This document shows positions 51,141 to 61,872 of a DNA stretch of 64,000 nucleotides, piece after piece (within the stretch, counting starts at the first letter, position 1; the number at the start of each line of letters is the position of its first letter). Where the stretch lies: NCBI GenBank assembly GCA_035236585.1, contig CP141137.1:13346327-13410326 (forward strand), written 5' to 3'. This DNA comes from Warburgia ugandensis. Its lineage: Eukaryota; Streptophyta; Magnoliopsida; Canellales; Canellaceae. Both the position numbers and the translations under genes were made by a program. Below the pieces are notes generated by a model. It was given only the letters and a program-made list of their open reading frames with translations. It did not search any database and was not told the DNA's origin.

Positions 51141-53191
51141 TGGATTTGGAGCCTAAACTTACAGGCGTTAACACCGATTAGAAATACAATTGGCAGGAGA
51201 CCTTGGTTCAATGATCCAGATCAGTCAACTCTTGAGATTTACTATGCAGGTGAAATGCACTAATTCTTCCTTCCCAGAGGTTTGGAGATGGGCGTAGACA
51301 TACTGGTTTATTGTTAAATAACAGCCATTTGAAGGCCACAGACCGGAAGCTTAGAGTTGTCTCCAACGTTGAATTTGGTGTGCCTAATCCATGATAAAAC
51401 CTAGCAAACTAATGGTTAGGTATATTAAGAGTGGACCACCGCTTGTTTTTTTTACTTAAATTTTCAGATAGCGCCTTGCGTTAGGCTAGCTACAAGGTCC
51501 CAGTAGCCATCCCGGCCGACTGAACCACGGTTGCCTCTTTGATTGCCATGCCAGAGACTATGTTCACCCTCACCCTTGGTGCAGTTCTAGCTTCAGCCTC
51601 TCCTTCCCTAGGGATACACATTTTCAGGTGCCAACTGCTAACATCATATGCCTTTTCATTTTAAAGCTAATCTCTGTATAGGCCTTGTGATTATCTCGCT
51701 TCTTGGAAACATGCAAATACATAATGTTTCTAGAGGAATGCTTGAGGGAACCACCGTTGGAGGGTGCTCCCTTAAAGGCTTCCATCACTGGTAGGTAGCA
51801 CGCGTCTGTTGCACGAGGTGCATCGCTGGACTTTCTTTTTTCACGATCTTTCTTTCCTCTCCTTTGACTTGTCGGTGAATGTACCTCCTCTTAGCGAAAG
51901 CAATCTTCCATGGTGCTAACGGTTGTCGGATGAAATGAGGTCACATGAAATGTCTTGACTTGACTTGAGATGACTAAAATTGGCATGAGATGAAACGAGA
52001 TAACTAAAAATACAATTTAAAAAAGATTTAAGATGAAATGATTTTCATCTCAAACATCATTACTAGTGTGATGAGGAGATAATATTTCATCTTATCTTAA
52101 CCCAAGCACTACTAACAGTGATATAGTCCATGTCATTTCATGGCACATAATATTATCTCATCTCAAGCGCTGCTAACGCCCTGTAAGAATAATGAAAATT
52201 AATGTTTCTATCACATTTGATCGCTCTCCATATTTATCGCTACTAGTACATCAATAACATCCCTTTTTCAAGGAACTTCCGTCCTTGATTATTATTATTT
52301 TTTCTTTTGGCTTTTCAGGGTCTCATCTCTATGAATAATAGGACCTGCTATTGGCATCAATCTTTGATATGGTCCCCAAATTTACTGTTCAGATATAAAG
52401 TGATTGCACCTCCCAACATTACATGCATGTTTTTATTTCATTTTTTTCCCTTGAAAGTTAGACAGACGCACTCATGCACAGTCTCGGATTCTGGTTACCT
52501 AGGTGAGAGACTACTCCTTATATTATTGGGGTAGGAGGCTCTGGTGCATCTGTTTATTTTTTAGACCTAGTGTTTATTTAGTCATTACAAGAAATTTAGA
52601 GAACTTTCTCAATCAAAATTGATATATAGTTTGACAATTAAGCTTAACATTCACGGATCTTAACAAAGTAGCGCTTGCAATGTGGAAGCCTAACATGTAC
52701 ATGTGTCAGCAGGGGAGAGGATGCATTGTGTAAAAGCCCAAAAAAGGAAAATCATAGGGGGATGACATATTCTGTTTTGTGAATATCATGGTCATGATAA
52801 ATGTTTATAGATATTTTATAGAATGAGAAATGTTAAACTATGAAGTGTAGTCTAGTGATCATATTTTTTAGACCCTATATTTGTACGATTAGAATCATTT
52901 ATATCTCGTTGCTCAAACTTTAGATTTTTTATAGTTAAAAGATCATGTACTATGGACTATTCTAGCTAAGATTGTCTTGTTTATAAAGTTACTAAACTAT
53001 CTATTTCTAAGGATAATTTTTTAGATGTTAGAATCATCCAACATCTATATTTGAAGTAGTAAGATAAATGAGTCAGATCTTGAAAGGTGAGCTCCAGAAA
53101 ATATAATGGTTAGACTGCACCCATATAAAATATCTTCACTGTTGTGATAAATAGAAAATGTAGAGGGGGAGAAGGACTAAATCAGGAGTGG
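51141..53191. other. Intergenic stretch upstream of the CAR gene
   Basis: Single-copy within the window. No convincing coding region; the 75-residue frame at 52307 has no recognisable motif. It holds a MITE-like element. The part near 53192 onward resembles the S2/S3 leader (GGCC(A/G)(C/T)GTAAGA). Confidence 0.55.
51915..52177. mobile_element. MITE-like element
   Basis: About 263 bp with imperfect inverted ends: GCTAACGGTTGTCGGATGAA on the left and CTCATCTCAAGCGCTGCTAA on the right. The inside is rich in GATGAAATGA / TCATTTCATC words that can pair with each other, and AAGCRCTRCTAAC occurs twice near the right side. A target duplication is not evident and no second copy is in the window. Confidence 0.4.
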
Positions 53192-53239
53192 GCCATGTAA
53201 GAAATAGATGATTCTAAAGATGGGGATTTTCCTTCCTCG

Positions 53240-53249
53240 TATATATAAA
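53240..53249 (+). promoter_or_regulatory. Probable TATA box of the CAR gene
   Basis: TATATATAAA in CCTCGTATATATAAATACAC, about 320 bases upstream of the ATG. It is the only good TATA-like word in the proximal upstream DNA. It would give a leader of roughly 290 bases, long but possible. Confidence 0.5.
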
Positions 53250-53569
53250 TACACAGTCGAGGTGACGAGAACCGTTGCCTTCGTTGAATATGGAGAAGAA
53301 AACAAATAGTACGACGAAGGAAAAGAAGACCCATGAAACACGTCTCTCTGGCAAAACCGGGGCTTTCGGTCGGTTTTACTTACCACTGGATTTGAACCAA
53401 TGATTCGTGACAAGATCATCGTATGAATGACAATGGTTCTCAACTGATTCAAGGTTCCGGCACTTCTAATGAGTGATCTAAACGCCTCTTCTGGGTGGGT
53501 CTTCTTGTTACTGTATTTCTTGTCTCCTCTCGTTTGTGGTGGTCTCAATTTTGTTCTTCTTCTTCTTCA

Positions 53570-56148
53570 ATGGAGCATTTGTTGGGGCTCCTTAGAGTCA
53601 GGGTCATCAGAGGGGTGAACCTGGCCGTCAGGGATGTTTGTAGCAGCGATCCTTACGTCATTCTTAAGATGGGCAAGCAGGTAATTCACGGTTTCCTTAT
53701 GTCTGAATCCTAATTCCATCTCTGTTTTATCTTTCTAATATCTTTTTAAATTCCTCTGATCATTTTTTTTAACCAGAAAACATCGATCGCCCTGGACCCA
53801 AATTGTTGAATTTCGCATTAGTTTTTTGTAATCAGAAGACCCCTCCGATGTTTCTTCATTAGAATCAATGTATGTCTCCTTCTAAATGAAAACAAGAAGG
53901 GCTCGTCTGATGGTTTACTTCCACACAACAACTTTTAATCCTGAACCTATATCATCAATCCTTGAGGTTTCATTGTAAGAACAACCTCTGCTGTTTCTTC
54001 ATTTGTATCATTGTATGTCTTCCTTTTGAATGAAAATAGGAAGAATTTCCCACAGGTAGTGATTTCTTTGTACGAGGGATTTCCAGCTTTTGATAGTACA
54101 TCTCTGTTCTCTGTTGCTTTGCTGATTTTCATGCATTTCATAGTTAGTATAGTATATGCTATCACTAGATGGTCAATATACATTTGTTCCTTCTTTTTTC
54201 CTTTCCTTATCCCAATGATTTTCCAATTTAAATTTCTTCTTCTTAGGTTGTCCTCAACACACAAAAGTTTCCCCTCGGCAGTGTGAAAAACTAGGGAAGC
54301 AAAGTATATTTGGAGATCCCTTACAAGAGAATTTTGAATATCATATTCCCAACAATGAAATGGATGAAGAAAGATAAAGAAATCCGCCTTACTGATTAAA
54401 AAGTAAAAGAGAGATAATAGGCAGAGCTAATCATTTGTTAGATTTTAAAGCATCCAATAAATAAAGAGAAATAGTTTTTTTGTCAGACAGTTTCTTAGGA
54501 GAGAGAGAAAGCTTACAAGAGGATGATGAAGAGGGTTGATGGGGAGGAGGCCGGCTGAGCAGGTCAACAGGGGCCTGTCCACCTGCCAGCCAGATCTTAG
54601 GGAGAAACAGGAGCTGTAAGAGTTTGTTGACCTGTACATGAGAAGGTCATGGGAATTCCTGAAGTTATAGCATCAGAAAAAATGTTCATAAAATATTTGC
54701 TATGATATTTACTTAAAATACTCAAAGACAAATTCAATTAACCATCCTGAAGTAATAACGATTAAAAAAAAAAAAGAAGGAAAAGAAATATAACTCAAGA
54801 GATATGAGTTACTACCAACTTTCATCATGATCAAAGATTTTTGAATTCTCTGCCTTCAATATAGAAAGATGAGGAGAAGAATTCGTTTCCCGCTCAACCG
54901 TAGAGCCCATCCAGAGGAACTCAATTATAACTTACCTTAATACCTCTAAATGAATGATGATCAACCTCCTAATATTTCAGGTCCTGCCCCCACCACGCAA
55001 CATCTCTGTTTACCTGAAAGGGTGAATATGTTATTTTGCTGTTTGTTATGGATGAATGATGTTTATTAGAAGCATCTAGCTTATTGGTTATAAATAGAGA
55101 TGCCAAGATGTTATTTGACTGATATTTCCCCTTCAATATAATTCTCTGTCTCATATGTGTTAATCCTTCCAACCAGCACATTGCTTCTTTGGTGGCTTCA
55201 GTTGTTACCTGGTATTAACATGGAATTATTGAAATTGAAAAATATCTTTCCAAAATGTTAATCACAGGAAAACTTGCAGTTGTTACATTATACTCGCATT
55301 CACACACAGACAGGTTATGTAGATTTATATATGGTGTCATCATTTATCATTAGCCTCATCTGGTTAGATGATTTTCCTGTATCATGCTTTACATTGTTTT
55401 CGTTCACAAGGCTATGCTGCATGATAGAAAATCAAATTAAGTATGTTATCCTTGATTTTATTTTCCTTTGATGATCGTGGTTCAGTGAATCCCCCTATTT
55501 TTTCATCTCTAGGAATTTCTTGCAACTCATATCTTATGTATATGTTCCTTCCCATAAACTTTGACTTAAATGATTAAGGGTAAAGTTTGTTTCTTGATAA
55601 ACATATGACAGTGATATTTCTAGGGTTTACCCAGGGGCTTCAGGTAATAAAAGTTACAAAATGTTGAATTCTTCATTGCTACATAGACCTTAGATAACTC
55701 TATGAGATTTGTTATAAAGTTCATGTTCCTGAAGCAATAGAGATGAGAAAGAGGAGAGCTTCTTCTCAACTTCTGTACTGAACTATTCTGCCAGATTATT
55801 TAAGCCTGGGAAATAATTATGTTTTAAATTTAGAGCTTGTATTATTGATCATGTGGATCATGAATATGATTTTATTCTGTCAAATTATAATTTTATATCT
55901 ATAGATCCACTTGTTCTTGTGGAACATAAATGTGGTGGAGTGTTTAAACATTAATGTAATCCTATAGTCTTGTATCATATTCAGTAATTTTAGCTCTAGG
56001 TACTCTACTAACTTTTTGCTCATTTCCTCTAAATGTGAAAATTTTGTTGCAGAAACTGAAGACTCGTGTGGTGAAGAAGAATGTGAATCCTGAATGGAAT
56101 GAAGATTTGACCCTCTCCATTTCTGAACCTGTTGTGCCAATCAGGCTT
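53570..56148 (+). CDS. C2-domain ABA-related (CAR) family protein, exons 1-2 (3' end outside window)
   Basis: Exon 1 is 53570-53680 (37 codons, MEHLLGLLRVRV through DVCSSDPYVILKMGKQ; donor GTAATT). Exon 2 is 56053-56148 (32 codons, KLKTRVVKKNV, NPEWNEDLTLSIS, ending PIRL; acceptor TTGTTGCAG, donor GTATGC). Both junctions are phase 0. Together they give the first 69 residues of a single C2 domain that starts at the initiator methionine, the layout of CAR proteins (about 165-180 residues). Calcium loop 1 aspartates D22 and D27 and the NPEWNE motif are intact. CAR proteins bind membrane phospholipid with calcium and recruit ABA receptors to the plasma membrane. The final exon(s), starting near TVYD, are not found before the window edge. 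The ARF-GAP AGD group has a related C2 domain, but not at the N-terminus. Confidence 0.88.
53681..56052 (+). other. Intron 1 of the CAR gene
   Basis: 2,372 bp, GT...AG, T-rich as expected of plant introns. Nothing else recognisable; the short open frames on both strands show no known motif. It bears no obvious similarity to the intron-like sequence after the S2 and S3 exon copies. Confidence 0.75.
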
Positions 56149-56164
56149 GTATGCGCCTTTCCTG

Positions 56165-56320
56165 CTCTTTATTTACTGCATTTCACTGTAGGCTATGACA
56201 TACAGTTGGAAAGAAACCATTATCTCTTTTCTATCAGTCTTAGTATCTTTCTTACTCTTTGTGTACTGAATTTCACTGTAGGCTATAACTTACAGTTGGA
56301 AAGACTATTATCTCTTTTCT
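56165..56320. repeat. Two-copy tandem repeat in intron 2
   Basis: Units at 56165-56234 and 56255-56320, offset 90 bases, share TTTCACTGTAGGCTAT and TACAGTTGGAAAGA and end TTATCTCTTTTCTAT. A weaker two-copy repeat with period about 80 (TTTCAGGTGACA... and TTTTAGGTGCCA...) lies at 57127-57242. Confidence 0.8.
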
Positions 56321-58244
56321 ATACTCTTAACATGGATAGACTTACATCTTCTTCTTCTTTTTTCTGATGTAATATGACTTACATTCTTTGACTAATACAT
56401 TCTGTTTGAACTTTGATTCTCAAAAATACTTGCGTAGCTCTAATTTATAGCCGATGCGATGCCAATTTCGTACTAGATATTTTGTGTGGATACTTCTCTT
56501 GTTTGGAACAACTACCACCATGTTTAAGACATGTCTCTCTCTCATGGAGTTAACAAATCTTGTTTCAGACATATTTCATTCTCTTTTTTATTTATTCTCA
56601 TTTTTTTTTAATTGTGTTACATAAGTTTCATATGCTAATTTCATTTATTATTCATTCTATCTTCTAGGTTAAATCTGGTTTAAGTGTGGTTGTACTTTAT
56701 CTGTAAATGTCTTTTGCTTTGTAATCTGATAGTAGTAATACCACGTCCTTGACTTTGGTTAATACTCAGTTGGATCACCATTTCCACGTTTACATCAGTA
56801 TCTGCATTTCTGTCTGGGTATTGTTTGTCTGAGGTAGACTAGAAATATTTGCTTAATGCTGGCTTATTTGTTTGAAAAGTTGACTCTTCTGCTCCTAAGC
56901 ATGCCAAGTATGAATATTGTGACCTACCAAATAAAGGTTGAAATATAGTGGGTGATTTTTTCAATTTTTCTTTAAACATGGATTTCTTGTTTGGTATGGA
57001 GTTTGCAGAAGAATCCTCGTTTGGAAATGTTGTGCATGTGCATCTCCAACCTTAAGATTTGCTGGCAGCAAATGCATCAGAGCTTAGGCAGTCTCTGCCT
57101 TTCAAGGGTCTATTCCTTTCCATAGCTTGCTGTTTCAGGTGACAAGGTATCTTAAACACTACAAAATCTGAGACATCTCACACACGGTTATGTCTTATGT
57201 GGCTTGCAGTTTTAGGTGCCAGAGGTGTCTCAAACACCTATGTCCAATAGGCCCATTGAAGACTATGAAAATTCTTAGAAGATAGTTAACAATAAATAAG
57301 TTAACCATCATGTCCCTAGCATATATTCAGTTGTTCAGAGTTTTGACTTTTTGATATCTAATCACGTTTTAATTAAAAAAAAAATGTGTCCTTTGTTTAG
57401 TCTTTTTAAATTTATAATATCAGGACACTTTTGTGGTACCGTAACCTGGCAATGAGAGTGGTTAGAGATTGTACCGTTACAATCAATTTAATGTGTATCT
57501 TTCAGTCCTTTGTCCACAAGAAACTTCTAACCATAAATGTAGCATAGAAACATGAGATATAAATAGCTCATTCATGCATAAGTACATAGGTCTAGTTATA
57601 TATCAGTCACAAACATACTTCCTAATTTCATCATGAGCACTGCCGAAAGACACCTATCTTTTAATATATTCTCAATTCTCTCCTGCCAAAATGGTAGCGG
57701 ACTATCTTGCATCTGAGTTTAATTTTCTAATGACCCCCTACTTGTCAAGAAATGATGGAACTCCTGAAGGGAGGTGAATTCATCTTTTAGAAGACCAAAA
57801 ACCTAATAAAATGAAAGATGAATTACTTTTTCATTTATGAACAAGAGGCTGGATTTTACTGGGGTTTCTTTCTTTCCTCTGTTTTCCCTGTTTCTGAATT
57901 TTTATGACATTTTGGTTTCTTCGGAGGTGGTTGTGGGGTCTTTCTGGAGCACTGAAAATCCAAGCTTGTAAGAAAGCCAGTGCTAACTACCATGAAATCA
58001 GAGCTCTTGTATTCTTTTCAAATTTCTAACAGGTTTAGTCTAGTATTTGGGTCTACCCAAATCTTCTTCTTTTATGTGGCTTAGTTCTATTAACTATTTT
58101 ATTTTATTCCAACCTTCAGTTTGTGCTGATGATATTTTCCGCACTCATCTATGAGCAGAGGCAATGAAGTAAACTGAAACATGGGGAACCTATTACTAGA
58201 TTGGGTAAATGTTATTGAGAACTTGAAGATAATTTGCAAAAATT

Positions 58245-58341
58245 AAAAGGGCAGCCCCGATGCACGAAGCTCCCGCCTATGCGGGGTCCGGGGAAGGGGA
58301 GGACCACAAGGGTCTATAGTAAATAGCCTTACCTTGCATTT
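58245..58341 (-). mobile_element. 5'-truncated Au-like SINE, minus strand
   Basis: On the minus strand GCAAGGTAAGGCTATTTACTATAGACCC, CCTTCCCCGGACCCCGC and GGGAGCTTCGTGCATCGGGG, then GCTGCCCTTTTA: a very good Au SINE 3' half and the best preserved in the window. The tRNA-like head is absent. TTTGCAAAAATT flanks both sides (58233-58244 and 58342-58353), although the right copy may partly be SINE sequence. Confidence 0.85.
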
Positions 58342-61181
58342 TTTGCAAAAATTGTGTCCTAAAAGTTGAATTTATCACCGGGCATTGCTGTGCTTCATTT
58401 GTTGCTAAATATCTCCCTTTTATTGCTTAAGAAGTCAATCTTGATCTGTCATAACCAATAATATAACCTTGAAAACACTAAGTAGATGTCTTTAGGCATA
58501 TTCTCCTTGTTCATTTGATCATCATCAGCACCCATCAAGACCTTATCCCTATTAGGTGTTGGTCACATGAATCTCGTTCCTCCACTCCCATCTATTAAGT
58601 CTCATGGTTTCATTTCGTCCCAAAGTTTTTAAATCTTCTCATCACTTCTATCCATGTTCTTTTGGGCCTTCCCCTTGCCCTTTTACAATTTTGGACTTGG
58701 ATCCCCTCACTCCAACCCGTACTATTTTTTTGTCTCTGTTGGACATGTCCAATCCATCTAAGTCTAATCTCCCTTATCTTGTTACCTATTGGTGCTACTC
58801 CTAAGTTTCCTCTAATATTTTCATTTCTAATTCTATCCTTTCTTGTCTTGCTACTCAGCCATCTCAACATATGCATTTTAGGGATGCTCATCCTATATAC
58901 ATGTTGTTCCTTAACTACTCAACACTTTGATTGATAGAGCATAGCTGGCCTTACGGATATCTTATAGAATTTTCCTTTCAGTTTGAGTGGCACTTACTAA
59001 TCGCACAAAACTCCAGCAGCACATCTTCATTTGTTCCAACCCGCTTAATTCTCTAAGTAACCTCCCTTCCAATCTCTCTGTGCTCATGAATTATCAACCC
59101 CAAGTATTGGAAGTGTTCTTTTAGGGGGACTTCTTGGTTATCAATCTTTACTGGTGCTTCACTCTTGCTCCTCTTCTTGCTAAAATTGTATGCCATATAC
59201 TCTTTCTTATTTCAGCTAATTTTAAATCCTTTAGATTCTTATGCATCCGTAACTCTAGCTTTGTGTTTACACCCTTCTTTGTCTTATTAATCCAAACTAT
59301 ATCATCTGTAAATAACATGCATGATGGAATCTCCTCATGCAGATGATTTGTTAATTCATCTATAATCAAGGTAAAAAGGTATAGGCTCAATGCTAACCCT
59401 TGGTATAATCTTCTAGTTATAGGAAAATCATCAGTCTCTCCACTAGTGGTCCTAATGTTTGTTATCTCTCCATCATGCATATCCTTGATTATGTCTATAC
59501 ACTTCCATGAAAACCCTTTCTCACCCAACACCTACCAAATTAATTCTCTTGCTACCATAAGCATTTTTTTACGCTAATAAAGACCATATAGAGGTCCTTC
59601 CTCATCTTCTTACATTTCTCTGTCAATTGTCTAAGTAGGAAAATAACTTCATGGTAGACCTTCATGGTAGACCTTCTAAGTATGAAACCAAACTAGTTCT
59701 CCAATACACTCGTCTCATGCCGTAGCCTCTTTTAAATTACTCTTTCAAAAATTTTCATGATATAGCTCATAAGTTTGATCCTCCAATACTTAGTGCAACT
59801 CTATATATCTCCATTATTCTTATAAATTGGTACAATAGAGCTCTTCCTCCATTCATCCATCATTTTCTTCTATATACAATCATATTAAACAACTTTGTTA
59901 ACCAAACTACTCCAATATCTCTAATATAATTCCAAACCTCTATTAGTATTTCTGACTTCAGGTATTCTAATCCTACGATCGTATCTATAATGTGTAATGT
60001 TATTTGGGTTTACGGTACTATGAATTCCTATATTTTTAGTGTAATTCTCATTTAGTAATTTTTGAAAATAACTTTACCATCTTCGGTCTAAGTCCTTACT
60101 CTTCTTTTCTCTTACTTCTATGAGTTTAAACACATCTTTCTCACCTTCCCTTAATCCTAATATATTATAACGATCATCATATGCCTTCAGTTTAGCCTCA
60201 CTTATTACACTTTCAGCAACCTTTTTAGTGTTCTTATATTGCTCAAAGTTTTCATTATTTTTAGTCCTCTGTCATACTTTAAAATACACCTGTTTTTCTT
60301 TCATAACCTTTTATACTTTGTCACTCCATCACCAAGTTTCCTTTGCTAGTTGCCTTTTACCTTTAGATACTCCTAGGATATCTTTTGCCACTTTCTTAAT
60401 TGACTTAGCCATATTAGTCCACATGGTGTTTACTTATGTTTCGTTGTTCTAGTTTCCTTTTGTGTTATCTGGGTTTTTAAAATACATTTTCATAAATATT
60501 TGCAAAGGTAGGGCCTTGATTTTGAAATTTTTTAAAATTCAAATAGCGGAAATATATTTTCTTTAAAATTGATTTGTCAAAAACCCGAGTGCAACCTCAA
60601 ATTACTTATCATACATAGATTTTTGTATAAAATAAAATTTTCATTGAATATCAATAGAAATATTTTTATTAAAATCAGGATCAATCCAGTGGTTCACATA
60701 CACAGCCTCGATAGTCATTACATACCTTGTCCAAATATTACAAAACAATCAATACAATCTTCCTCAAAGTAAATACCCTGAGTAGTAGTTCGGTGATATT
60801 TATCTTCAAGTCTTGAGCTTTTAATCTTCCTTAACTGTATTTGAGATATTGTAAACATTCAAACATTTATAATATCTTAGCAAGCTATGCTTAGTATGGT
60901 ATTTAAGAAATATAATCAATATATCTCAAAATCAATAGTTCTTTATATCCATGATATAAATCAATTTATACAATTGGATAACTATTTCATCCTTCACTCA
61001 TCATATGAATTATATGTATATATTACATATAAATAAAACCATTGAAAATCGTGAATATAGTCAATATTATCAATAATATCTCATTTCCAAACTGATTTTA
61101 ATATTAACACTAGGTGTTAATATATAATCATACCGTATTGGGAATCAACCTCCAATACAACGTCAATAATAACTTTTATTG

Positions 61182-61304
61182 GGCATCTCATCATGCCATA
61201 AAATAAGGCATCTCATGATGCCATAATATAAGGTATCTCATCTGCCATAACATAAGGCATCTTATCATGTTATAACATAGAACATCTTATCATACCATAA
61301 TCAA
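61182..61304. repeat. Five-unit ~25-bp tandem repeat in LTR E
   Basis: Five units of 24-25 bp on the pattern GGCATCTCATCATGCCATAA, decaying towards the right. Each unit contains the near-palindrome GGCATCTCATSATGCC. Confidence 0.85.
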
Positions 61305-61748
61305 TTGCATCATAGTGCAAAACAATCTCAAAGGGCTACTATGCTTGCAGTCTTAATCCGTACAGTGCATCCAGATAACTGCTCAATACTCCACTGATAC
61401 TACTGTGGAAAATACAGATCCATGTTCATATTGGGGGAACCATGGTTGTCACAGTGGCGACCTTCCCATAATTGTCCCACCCAATATTTTGCCTCTTTTT
61501 GGGCACGGTATCATCATCATAATCAGTTTCGGAGAGCGGGTGGCCAAACTCTCATAACTCTCCTAGCATTGACATCCCCAAGCATAAGCCTGTCTTCAAA
61601 CAAAATCACAAGCCTCCATGCTTGCATGGAAAATAATATTTCATACTTACAGATTGTGTGTCTGGTTATAATAGGATATGCCTATTTCTTCTTTCCTTAA
61701 GATTTGGGGTCCAACTTATATAGTTCAAATCTTCTCATTCTGCCCATT

Positions 61749-61872
61749 AAGTAATTTCATAATTACTTAATTAATCCCTTTGTATTCATTTCCACATCAT
61801 TTGTTGCCTTAAGTAATTTTATAATTACTTAATCAATCACTTTGTATTCATTTCAACATCATTTGTTGATTC
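61749..61872. repeat. 62-bp tandem duplication in LTR E
   Basis: Two head-to-tail units (61749-61810 and 61811-61872) beginning AAGTAATTT and sharing ATAATTACTTAAT and CTTTGTATTCATTTC with few differences. Confidence 0.9.

Noticed and set aside
53177..53548. 123-residue antisense frame over the CAR promoter and leader
   Set aside because: Not accepted as a protein gene: it overlaps promoter and leader and has no domain. The segment is reported as a finding because of its tRNA-like word.
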